Program-made: the position numbers and the translations under genes
The notes under the pieces: model-generated
What the model saw: the letters and a program-made list of their open reading frames with translations, nothing else
What the model was told of the DNA's origin: nothing
Databases searched by the model: none
Shown: piece by piece, positions 1 to 6,259 of the stretch
How positions within the stretch are numbered: position 1 is the stretch's first letter
How the letters are laid out: each line of letters starts with the position of its first letter
NCBI GenBank assembly: GCA_020853995.1
Contig: JADYXV010000271.1
Coordinates: 1-8,379 of the forward strand
Direction: 5' to 3'
Source: Novosphingobium sp.
GTDB lineage: Bacteria > Pseudomonadota > Alphaproteobacteria > Sphingomonadales > Sphingomonadaceae
Length of the DNA stretch: 8,379 nt

Positions 1-833
1 AGGCTAAACCGCTCAGCCACGATGCGGTCAGAATTAACCGCGTCGCCAGAGCTGATCTTGAAAGAACTGCGCAACGCGGCAAATCCGCTGCCCGTCGCCG
101 CCAGATCGCCGAACTCGATCTGGCCAAACCGGTACTGCGGCCCCGGCTGCAGATCGAACCGCACCACCACTTTTTCAACGTCAATCGGCGCGGCAGCATC
201 GCCCTCGCCCGGTGCAGAAAGGCCGCCCAAGGATTGATAGACCTGCGCGTCATAATAGCCGTGGATGCGCAAGATATTGATCAACAATTCGCGGTCTGTC
301 CGCGCGCGCCGGACGATCTGCGCCAGATTGTCCTCGTCATCATCGAATGATTTCAGCGCAGACAACCCTGCAAAACGCGCGGCGATTGCATCCTTTTCCG
401 CAATTGCATCGGTGCCGCGCGGAAACGCAAGTTCCACCTGGCTGCCTACCCGCGCAATGTCGGCATCGACCAGCTTGATGCCAACACCGGAATCGGTTTC
501 CTCCTGGCCCGGCAATGCCTCGACCGCTGCATCGGTCGATTGCTCGGCCACGTCGATATCAGGATCAGGCGACAAGGCCTCGATCTTGGGCAATTCACTG
601 CCATCTGGCCAAGCAATCGTCATGCCCGGAATGTCGGGCATGACGGTATCGGCCTCGATCTCTTCGATCAGCGTATCAGGTGGTGCGCCAGTGCGCGCGG
701 CATCTGTATCGATGGCCCAGGCATCCGCATTCTGGACCGCCGAATCCGGGATCAGCGCCTGAAGCTCTTGATCGGTTTGCACAGATTGCGCGATGACCTG
801 TGCAGGCGCACCCAGCGCCAGCAATGCGGCCAT
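1..833 (-). CDS. tamA: TamA/BamA-family outer-membrane assembly protein, N-terminal part (C-terminus beyond left edge)
   Basis: Reading leftward from 833 gives 277 codons with no stop, so the gene leaves the window and its C-terminal beta-barrel is not visible. It starts with a short hydrophobic export signal (MAALLALGAPAQVIAQ). Next comes an acidic, proline-rich, probably disordered stretch at about residues 20-115, including MPDIPGM and WPDGSELP. POTRA-like sequence follows: KLVDADIARVGSQVELAF near 120-137, a helical segment ending LLINILRIHGYYDAQVY near 183-199, a second POTRA strand VVVRFDLQPGPQYRFGQIEF near 222-241, then SGDAVNSDRIVAERF near 262-276. This pattern is typical of sphingomonad TamA proteins, which work in the outer membrane with TamB to insert proteins. 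The start is uncertain. No Shine-Dalgarno stands out, and the frame stays open upstream into bpt, with a TTG at 845 (adding MARV, a better signal-peptide n-region) and a GTG at 920. Probably co-transcribed with bpt. The family call is firm; TamA rather than another POTRA protein is likely. Confidence 0.82.
   Translation of the reverse strand, partial: MAALLALGAPAQVIAQSVQTDQELQALIPDSAVQNADAWAIDTDAARTGAPPDTLIEEIEADTVMPDIPGMTIAWPDGSELPKIEALSPDPDIDVAEQSTDAAVEALPGQEETDSGVGIKLVDADIARVGSQVELAFPRGTDAIAEKDAIAARFAGLSALKSFDDDEDNLAQIVRRARTDRELLINILRIHGYYDAQVYQSLGGLSAPGEGDAAAPIDVEKVVVRFDLQPGPQYRFGQIEFGDLAATGSGFAALRSSFKISSGDAVNSDRIVAERFS
618..645. repeat. 11-bp perfect inverted repeat inside tamA coding sequence
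   Basis: CGTCATGCCCG (618-628) and CGGGCATGACG (635-645) are exact reverse complements around the 6-nt centre GAATGT. In the tamA frame it encodes TVMPDIPGMT, within the acidic, poorly conserved linker between signal peptide and first POTRA domain. I see no second copy in the window. Confidence 0.75.
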
Positions 834-852
834 GACCCGCGCCAAGGGCAAA

Positions 853-1710
853 TCAGATGTGGACGAAACGCTCTTGCGCGCCGTGAACGCCGTCCTTGAG
901 GCTGCCTTCAACGCTGCCACTGCCAAGCCGGTTATCGCGCGCTGCAACGGCTCGGCCAATGGCGCTGGCTTGTTCTGTTGGTTCAAACCGCTCCCACCCA
1001 TCGCGGCCAAGCTTTTCCATGGGCCGATAACGCACTTTGTACTGCATGCGCTCAGACCCTTCGACCCAGTAGCCAAGGTACACATAAGGCAGGCCGACCC
1101 GGGCCGCCCGTTGAATGTGGTCAAGGATGATAAAAGTGCCAAGCCCGGACCGTGTCTCGTGTTGTGGATCGTAGAAACTGTAAATCATCGAAAGGCCGTC
1201 GCCCTGCTCGTCAGCGAGACAGGCTCCGACCAATCTCCCCACCGAACCATCGTCTGTCGGCTCACGATATTCAATCACATAACTCTTTACCGGCGAGTGC
1301 TCCACCATGTCCGCAAAGTCCATCTCGTCCATGGTTGCCATCCCCCCGCCGGGATGACGCACTGCAAGATAACGCTGCAATAGCTCAAACTGTTCCGGCG
1401 TAGACCATGGACGGCAAACATTTACCACCAAATCGTTGTTACGCTTCCAGATTCGCTTCTGTGTCGATGATGGTTTGAATTCCTGCGTTACCACCCGCAC
1501 CGATACGCAGGCCGTGCATTCAACACAGCTTGGCCGGTAGGCCACTGTCTGGCTGCGGCGGAACCCGATCCGGCTTAGTGCATCGTTCAGCTCATCCGAA
1601 TTCGGGCCTTTAAGCTCGGTAAAGACCTTCCGTTCGCTCCGGCCCGGCAAATAGGGGCACGGCGCAGGGCTGGTCACGAAGAAGCGCGGAAATCGAACGG
1701 GGGCGGTCAC
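853..1710 (-). CDS. bpt: Aspartate/glutamate leucyltransferase (Bpt, bacterial Ate1-like)
   Basis: Cytoplasmic N-end-rule enzyme. By family knowledge it transfers leucine from Leu-tRNA to proteins with N-terminal Asp or Glu, marking them for ClpS/ClpAP degradation; older annotations call it arginyltransferase. Visible signatures are the N-terminal CPYLPGR (C18, residues 18-24), the Cys-rich YRPSCVECTAC segment (C62, C65, C68), and the C-terminal acyltransferase block: SGLGTFIILDHIQRAA, then GLPYVYLGYWVEGSERMQYK near residues 172-214, then YRPME. The 285-residue length is somewhat above the roughly 240-260 usual for the family. The excess is a tail of about 40 residues after WERFEP that lacks recognisable motifs and overlaps the open frame upstream of tamA. 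The GTG start at 1710 is well supported: an in-frame TAA lies two codons upstream, no closer start exists, and an AGGAGG lies 12 nt before it. tamA follows 19 nt after the stop if the ATG at 833 is used. Confidence 0.93.
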   Translation of the reverse strand: MTAPVRFPRFFVTSPAPCPYLPGRSERKVFTELKGPNSDELNDALSRIGFRRSQTVAYRPSCVECTACVSVRVVTQEFKPSSTQKRIWKRNNDLVVNVCRPWSTPEQFELLQRYLAVRHPGGGMATMDEMDFADMVEHSPVKSYVIEYREPTDDGSVGRLVGACLADEQGDGLSMIYSFYDPQHETRSGLGTFIILDHIQRAARVGLPYVYLGYWVEGSERMQYKVRYRPMEKLGRDGWERFEPTEQASAIGRAVAARDNRLGSGSVEGSLKDGVHGAQERFVHI

Positions 1711-1921
1711 GGCTTACAGTTGCCTCCTGCGGTCGGACTATCCGGCCTGTCAGTTAAGACAATGCCTCAGCAGGTCCAATCATGAAAGCCCCATTAACCA
1801 TAGAAGCACCGAAGATTCGCAGCTTAATTGCTACCGTTACGGCGCTTTACCCAACCCTGTTTGCACCAGTCCAGATACAGGACACACTCCTGCCAAAAGT
1901 TAACGACCGGCGGCAGAACGG
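1711..1921. other. Intergenic region between ilvA and bpt
   Basis: This 211-nt gap is more AT-rich than its surroundings and is the likely place for the bpt-tamA promoter. On the minus strand a weak sigma70-like pair, TTGGAC then 17 nt then TAACTG (about 1738-1777), can be drawn, but the -10 is poor and I do not call it. A 56-codon plus-strand ORF (1782-1952) crosses the gap and runs antisense into the end of ilvA. Its start has only a weak AGGT upstream and the peptide has no recognisable features. A weak hairpin at the ilvA end is listed separately. No tRNA or known RNA family is recognised. Confidence 0.5.
1723..1728 (-). promoter_or_regulatory. Shine-Dalgarno of bpt
   Basis: The transcript-sense sequence AGGAGG is a full match to the anti-SD core. 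It lies 12 nt before the GTG start of bpt, longer than the usual 5-9 nt. It matters because it supports the non-ATG start at 1710; an in-frame TAA just upstream excludes any earlier start. Confidence 0.6.
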
Positions 1922-1923
1922 TC
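1891..1923 (-). terminator. Possible weak intrinsic terminator at the end of ilvA
   Basis: In ilvA transcript sense, GACCG (1923-1919) and CGGTC (1909-1905) form a perfect 5-bp stem around a 9-nt loop, overlapping the ilvA stop codon. It is followed by GTTAACTTTTGG, which has only four consecutive T. Stem and U-tract are both short, so this is a weak candidate. It sits where a terminator would be expected, between ilvA and the bpt leader. Confidence 0.25.
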
Positions 1924-3172
1924 AGCCCAGTTCCACCTGCTCCACGTCATAGCCCTTTGCCCGCAAGCCAGCGACCAGCCGGTCAATCTGGTCCCGGTCA
2001 CGCGCCTCGCACTCGATCTCGGCCGTAAGCCCCTTGGCGGGCAACGACGTAAAGATGCGCTGGTGCCAGACTTCCAGGATGTTCACCTGATGGCGATTGA
2101 ACTCTTCAACAACCTTGAACAACGCGCCCGGCCGGTCCTGCAAGGTAATGCGCAACCGGCCAAGCCGGCCAGAGCGCGCCAGATCGCGCAGCAGCACATT
2201 GGCCAGCAGCCGCGTATCAATATTGCCGCCGCACAGGACAACGCCAACATTGCGCCCCGCAAACAGCTCGCGATGGGACATCATCGCCGCAAGCCCTGCC
2301 GCGCCCGCGCCTTCAACCACCGTCTTTTCAATTTGCAACAGCAGCGCCACCGCGCTTTCCAGCGCGGCTTCATCCACCAGCACAATATCATCGACGATTT
2401 GCGCCAGAACTTTCGAGGTGAATTGCCCCGGTTCTTTCACCGCAATGCCTTCGGCCAGCGTATCTCCGCCGCACGGCATGTCGAGATGCTTGAGCTTGGC
2501 AAACATCGATGGAAAAAGCGCCGCCTGCACCCCGATCAGGCCGATATCCGGCTTGATCCCGCGCGCAGCAGTGCCCATCCCCGACAGCAACCCGCCACCG
2601 CCGATGGGCACAACCAACATATCGATTTCCGGTGCATCCTCCAGCATTTCCAAGGCAACGGTGCCCTGGCCAGCGGCCACGCGCGGGTCATCGAACGGAT
2701 GGACAAACGTCAGCCCCAGTTCGCCTTCCAGCTTGCGCGCGTGGGCATAGGCCTCGTCAAACGTCTCGCCTTCCAGCACAACTTTGCCGCCCACCGCCTC
2801 GGTCTGCATGATTTTCACCGTGGGCGTCGTCTTGGGCATGACAATCGTCACCGGCATGCCCAATCGCGTGCCGTGATACGAAAGCCCTTGTGCGTGATTG
2901 CCAGCCGATGCCGCAATCACCCCGCGATCGCGCTGCTCCTGCGTCAATTGCAGCAAGGCATTGAGCGCACCACGCTCTTTATAAGCGGCGGTAAACTGGA
3001 GGTTTTCGAATTTGAGCCAGATGTTTGCGCCGGTAATCGCGCTTAACGTCTTGCTGTACAGGGTTGGCGTGCGGACAACCTGTCCGGCAATTCGCTGTGC
3101 CGCTGCGCGAACGTCGGCGAGAGTCAACAGGGCATCAGCCTGTTCGGCGGGCTTCAAAGCGGCATTTTCCAT
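1922..3172 (-). CDS. ilvA: Threonine ammonia-lyase (threonine deaminase), medium form with one ACT domain
   Basis: PLP enzyme converting L-threonine to 2-oxobutyrate and ammonia, the first committed step toward isoleucine; it may also act in threonine/serine breakdown. The fold-type II PLP domain covers roughly residues 15-335. The Schiff-base lysine K65 lies in FTAAYKERGALN, SAGNHAQG (89-96) contacts the cofactor and substrate, and the glycine loop PIGGGGLLSG (189-198) binds the PLP phosphate. LCGGNIDTRLL closes the catalytic domain. A single ACT domain starts at residue 341 (RITLQDRPGALFKVVEEF) and runs to the end. At 416 residues it is the medium, one-ACT form, not the roughly 510-residue two-ACT IlvA of E. 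coli. Sequence alone does not separate a biosynthetic from a catabolic role. The ATG start at 3172 has an AGGG about 10 nt upstream. It lies 38 nt after the VanZ-like gene and is probably co-transcribed with it. Confidence 0.93.
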   Translation of the reverse strand: MENAALKPAEQADALLTLADVRAAAQRIAGQVVRTPTLYSKTLSAITGANIWLKFENLQFTAAYKERGALNALLQLTQEQRDRGVIAASAGNHAQGLSYHGTRLGMPVTIVMPKTTPTVKIMQTEAVGGKVVLEGETFDEAYAHARKLEGELGLTFVHPFDDPRVAAGQGTVALEMLEDAPEIDMLVVPIGGGGLLSGMGTAARGIKPDIGLIGVQAALFPSMFAKLKHLDMPCGGDTLAEGIAVKEPGQFTSKVLAQIVDDIVLVDEAALESAVALLLQIEKTVVEGAGAAGLAAMMSHRELFAGRNVGVVLCGGNIDTRLLANVLLRDLARSGRLGRLRITLQDRPGALFKVVEEFNRHQVNILEVWHQRIFTSLPAKGLTAEIECEARDRDQIDRLVAGLRAKGYDVEQVELG

Positions 3173-3210
3173 ATCGCGCGCCCTAACGGAAACTGCGCCT
3201 CAAGGGAACC

Positions 3211-3549
3211 TCAAGCTGATCCCGACCGCCGGTTAAGGTGACGCAACACTGCCACAGGCAGCAAGCCTGCCAGAATCGCCCCAGTATCAGCCACCCAATC
3301 GCGCCAGTCCGCCATGCGATGCAGCGCCGGTATGGCCTGCGCCAGTTCAATCCCCGCCCCCACCAGCGAAAGCCATAGCGCCAATCGCACCATGGAAAAA
3401 CGCGGCCAGCCAGCGCCAGCCAGCACAGTCAGCGTGAAGAACGCCAACATGTGATGAAACTTGTCGCCCAGATTGTCGGTCGGCAATTCGGGTGGCTTTG
3501 GCAGCACGGCCATCACCAATGCAAAGATCAGTGCAGGCCAGAATGCCAT
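3211..3549 (-). CDS. VanZ-like family small membrane protein
   Basis: Small hydrophobic protein of 112 residues with about four membrane segments: near residues 2-17, 31-48, 54-72 and 86-101. The VanZ-like pattern is recognisable. A polar loop DNLGDKFHHMLAFF follows the first helix, then comes GAGIELAQAIP, and then an acidic/arginine stretch RMADWRDWVADTGAILAGLLP, which matches the family's E-x-x-Q and R-D-x-x-D-x-x-x-N/T-x-x-G motifs. The family is named after a teicoplanin-resistance accessory protein, but most chromosomal members have no assigned function, so no resistance is implied. The ATG at 3549 is the only reasonable start: an in-frame TGA lies eight codons upstream with no ATG, GTG or TTG between them. 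No clear Shine-Dalgarno is seen. It is first of a likely two-gene unit with ilvA and divergent from the dehydrogenase. Confidence 0.8.
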   Translation of the reverse strand: MAFWPALIFALVMAVLPKPPELPTDNLGDKFHHMLAFFTLTVLAGAGWPRFSMVRLALWLSLVGAGIELAQAIPALHRMADWRDWVADTGAILAGLLPVAVLRHLNRRSGSA

Positions 3550-3642
3550 ACGGGCAAGGCGGGAAATCGTTTCAGTACAGCGCTTCAGCGCGCTCAGTCA
3601 TGCTCTGGCACAGATCTCGTTGCAAGGGGGCTGGCACGGTTG
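3550..3642. promoter_or_regulatory. Divergent intergenic region, inferred to carry two promoters
   Basis: Ninety-three nt separate two outward-facing genes, so both promoters should lie here or in the flanking 5' ends. It contains an inverted repeat AGCGC-TTCAGC-GCGCT (3579-3594) near the middle, which could be an operator or simple GC-rich coincidence. No convincing -35/-10 pair is visible for either direction. A polypurine AAGGGGG (3624-3630) precedes the first ATG of the dehydrogenase. Confidence 0.35.
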
Positions 3643-4587
3643 ATGAAACCGGATATGAAAGTCCCCATGACAGACAGCACCCCGATCGCCGCCAATCCTG
3701 CCAACATCGCATTCCTTGGCCTTGGCGTCATGGGCGGGGCTATGGCCCGCCATCTCGGCAATGCCGGGCACGCCCTTACCATCTTCAACCGCACCCCGGC
3801 CCGGGCAGAGGCATGGCAGGCGGCCAACCCCGGCATTACCGTACGCTTTGCCTCCAGCCCTGCTGACGCTGCGGAAAGCGCAGACGTCGTCATTACGTGC
3901 GTCGGCAATGATGATGATCTGGCCGATGTCGTATTGTCGCCCAATGGCGCTTTTTCCACATTGCGGCGTGGCGCACTATATATCGATCACACGACCGTAT
4001 CAGCACGCATTGCCCGCCAGATTGCGGTTGAAGGCCGCGACAAGGAACTGCTGTGCGTTGACGCGCCGGTAACCGGCGGCCAATCGGGCGCCGAAAGCGG
4101 CACTCTGGCCATTATGTGCGGTGGCAGCGCCAAGGCGGTTGATGCCGCCCGCCCCATCCTCGAAGCCTATGCCAAACGCGTCGTTCATGTCGGCAAATCG
4201 GGCGCGGGGCAAACTGCCAAGATGGCCAACCAGATGTGCATCGCAGGCGCCATTGCAGGGCTTGCCGAAGCGATCCGCTTTGCCGAACTCGCCCATCTTG
4301 ATCTCGATAAGGTGTTCGAAGCGATTTCCGGTGGCGCGGCGCAATCGTGGCAAATGGACAACCGTTTCCACACTATGGCCAAGGACGAATTTGATTTCGG
4401 CTTTGCGGTTGATCTCATGCGCAAAGATCTGGGCCTCGCTATGGATGAAGCCCGCACCATCGGTGCCAGTGTTCCTGTGACCGCGCTGGTCGATCAATTC
4501 TACGTCGATGTGCAGGCGATGGGTTTTGGCCGCGAAGATACCAGCGCGCTGATCCGCCGCCTGCCGCGCCGGAAGGTTGCCAAGTGA
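3643..4587 (+). CDS. NAD(P)-dependent beta-hydroxyacid dehydrogenase (3-hydroxyisobutyrate / tartronate-semialdehyde reductase family)
   Basis: Cytoplasmic oxidoreductase of the HIBADH/GarR family, which interconverts beta-hydroxyacids and their semialdehydes. The N-terminal Rossmann fold opens with NIAFLGLGVMGGAMA (GLGVMG at 26-31), followed by NRT at 49-51. The substrate-binding signature DAPVTGGQSGAESGTL is at 140-155. The catalytic lysine is K193 in GAGQTAKMANQM. The residue four after this lysine is Q, not the N of classical HIBADH; NQ is common in GarR-type members, so the substrate cannot be named. The C-terminal helical domain has a KDLGLAMDEA segment. The start is ambiguous among ATG 3643, 3655 and 3667. 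I chose 3643 because an AAGGGGG lies 12 nt upstream; 3667 (MTDSTPIA) would give 306 residues and is equally plausible. The stop overlaps the GTG of the next gene (GTGA), indicating translational coupling. Confidence 0.9.
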   Translation: MKPDMKVPMTDSTPIAANPANIAFLGLGVMGGAMARHLGNAGHALTIFNRTPARAEAWQAANPGITVRFASSPADAAESADVVITCVGNDDDLADVVLSPNGAFSTLRRGALYIDHTTVSARIARQIAVEGRDKELLCVDAPVTGGQSGAESGTLAIMCGGSAKAVDAARPILEAYAKRVVHVGKSGAGQTAKMANQMCIAGAIAGLAEAIRFAELAHLDLDKVFEAISGGAAQSWQMDNRFHTMAKDEFDFGFAVDLMRKDLGLAMDEARTIGASVPVTALVDQFYVDVQAMGFGREDTSALIRRLPRRKVAK

Positions 4588-6257
4588 ATTGCACCCGCCT
4601 CGCCCTTGTCGCCCTGCTCCTGTCAACTTCGGCACCGGCATGGGCCGATACGCTGATCGACAATGTGCGCGGCACAACCATTGGCGCCAACGGCCAGCCT
4701 GAAAGCTTCACCGGCCTTCTTTTCGATAATGCCGGGACAATCGTCCGCGTCATCCACGCAGGCGACAAAAAGCCCAAACCCAAGAAGGAATACCAGTACC
4801 ACGTCGATGGCAAGGGCCGCGTCATGCTGCCCGGCATGATCGACGCGCATGCTCATGTCATGGGACTGGGCTTTGCCGCGCTCAGCCTGGACTTGTCCGA
4901 AACCACTTCACTGGCTCAAGCGCTGGAGAAAATCCGCACATTTGTTGCCGAACACCCTGACCGGCCGTGGATTGTCGGGCGCGGCTGGAATCAGGAATTG
5001 TGGCAGCTTGGCCGCTTCCCGACCGCTGCCGAACTTGACACTGTCACCGGCAACCGCCCTGTCTGGCTTGAACGCGTCGATGGTCATGCAGGCTGGGCCA
5101 ACACCGCCGCCCTGAAGGCCGCAGGCGTTACCGCCGCCTCGAAAGACCCTGCTGGCGGAAAACTGGAACGCAACGCTGATGGCAGCCCACAGGGCGTGTT
5201 TGTGGATACGGCGATGGAACTGGTCAACGCGCGCCTGCCCGCTCCGCGCGCAGAAGACCGCGATGTGGCCTTTGCCACAGCCCAGCAAATCCTGTTCAAG
5301 CGAGGCGTCACTGCGGTGGCCGATATGGGCACCAGCATCGAAGACTGGCAGGCCTATCGCCGTGCTGGCGATGCCAACACGCTCTACGTCCGCGTAATGG
5401 CTTACGCCGCCGGGGTTGAGCAGATGGCATTGATCGGTGGCTCCGGCCCCTCGCCGTGGCTTTATGCTGATCGCTTGCGCCTTAACGGCGTGAAGCTTTA
5501 CCTTGATGGCGCACTGGGATCGCGCGGGGCATGGCTGAAAGCGCCCTATGCCGATGCCCCCGCCACCAGCGGATTGCCGCAATTGTCCGAAACCCAGCTC
5601 GGCAATTTGATGAGCCGCGCCGCCATGGACAACTTCCAGATCGCGGTCCACGCGATTGGCGACAAAGGCAATGCTGCCGCAATCGGCGCAATTGATGATC
5701 TGTCCGCCACGTACAAAGGGGACCGCCGCTGGCGCATCGAACATGCGCAAATCGTTGATCCAAAAGACTTTGCACGATTTGGCCAGAACGGCGTGATCGC
5801 TTCGGTGCAACCGGTCCACCAAACGTCAGACCGGACAATGGCCGAAGCGCGGCTGGGGCCTGACCGGCTTGCAGGGGCCTATCCGTGGAAGTCCTTGCAG
5901 GCAGCGGGTGCCAAACTGGCGTTCGGATCAGACGCGCCGGTTGAACAGGCTGATCCTTGGGCAGGCTTTGCCGCCGCAATCAGCCGCCAAGGCCCCGATG
6001 GCCAACCCACCGGCGGCTGGCAACCTCAAGAACGCGTTGACCGCGCCACGGCGCTTGCCGCCTATACCAGCGGCGCTGCTTTTGCAGGCTTTGCCGAAAA
6101 GCGGTTCGGACGCCTAGCCCCAGGCCTGCGCGCCGATTTCATCGTGGTGGATACCGATCCCATGTCGGCAAGCCCTGAACAGATCCGCGCAACCAAGGTC
6201 GTTGAAACTTGGATCGGCGGCGGGCTGGTCTGGTCAGCGGAGCAACCAGTTAAATAA
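4584..6257 (+). CDS. Exported amidohydrolase, YtcJ-type
   Basis: Metal-dependent hydrolase of 557 residues in the amidohydrolase superfamily (YtcJ-like, amidohydrolase 3 group). It has a Sec-type signal peptide (MNCTRLALVALLLSTSAPAWA, cleavage likely after residue 21), so it probably acts in the periplasm; there is no twin-arginine motif. After a small beta-sandwich region comes the metal-binding H-x-H in MLPGMIDAHAHV (H89, H91). Then follow WLERVDGHAGWANTAAL, GVKLYLDGALGSRGAW (K304), VHAIGDKGN (H356), RRWRIEHAQIV (H387) and FGSDAPVEQADPW (D450), the expected active-site series. It ends with LAPGLRADFIVVDTDP, typical of the C-terminal beta-sandwich. Known relatives hydrolyse N-formyl or other amide bonds; the substrate here is unknown. 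The start is GTG, overlapping the dehydrogenase stop, with GGAAGG about 8 nt upstream. The stop lies 2 nt from the convergent tatC stop. Confidence 0.92.
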   Translation: MNCTRLALVALLLSTSAPAWADTLIDNVRGTTIGANGQPESFTGLLFDNAGTIVRVIHAGDKKPKPKKEYQYHVDGKGRVMLPGMIDAHAHVMGLGFAALSLDLSETTSLAQALEKIRTFVAEHPDRPWIVGRGWNQELWQLGRFPTAAELDTVTGNRPVWLERVDGHAGWANTAALKAAGVTAASKDPAGGKLERNADGSPQGVFVDTAMELVNARLPAPRAEDRDVAFATAQQILFKRGVTAVADMGTSIEDWQAYRRAGDANTLYVRVMAYAAGVEQMALIGGSGPSPWLYADRLRLNGVKLYLDGALGSRGAWLKAPYADAPATSGLPQLSETQLGNLMSRAAMDNFQIAVHAIGDKGNAAAIGAIDDLSATYKGDRRWRIEHAQIVDPKDFARFGQNGVIASVQPVHQTSDRTMAEARLGPDRLAGAYPWKSLQAAGAKLAFGSDAPVEQADPWAGFAAAISRQGPDGQPTGGWQPQERVDRATALAAYTSGAAFAGFAEKRFGRLAPGLRADFIVVDTDPMSASPEQIRATKVVETWIGGGLVWSAEQPVK

Positions 6258-6259
6258 TA

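Noticed and set aside
265..762. Plus-strand open frame of 165 codons rich in Ser/Ala
   Set aside because: Antisense to the tamA N-terminal region; the minus-strand reading has an export signal and POTRA-like sequence.
2130..2161. Inverted repeat GGCCGGT / ACCGGCC within ilvA
   Set aside because: Only 7 bp with an 18-nt loop in GC-rich coding sequence; expected by chance and without context.
2063..3046. Long plus-strand open frame of 327 codons
   Set aside because: It is antisense to ilvA, which has all family motifs. The product is a compositionally odd His/Arg/Gln-rich sequence typical of the complementary strand of a GC-rich gene.
3606..3624. Sigma54-like elements TGGCAC and TTGCA upstream of the dehydrogenase
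   Set aside because: The invariant GG and GC are about 15 nt apart (3607 to 3622) instead of the 12 required for a -24/-12 promoter.
4908..5822. Long minus-strand open frame of 304 codons
   Set aside because: Antisense shadow of the amidohydrolase, with no recognisable domain and Cys/Gly/Arg-rich low-quality sequence.
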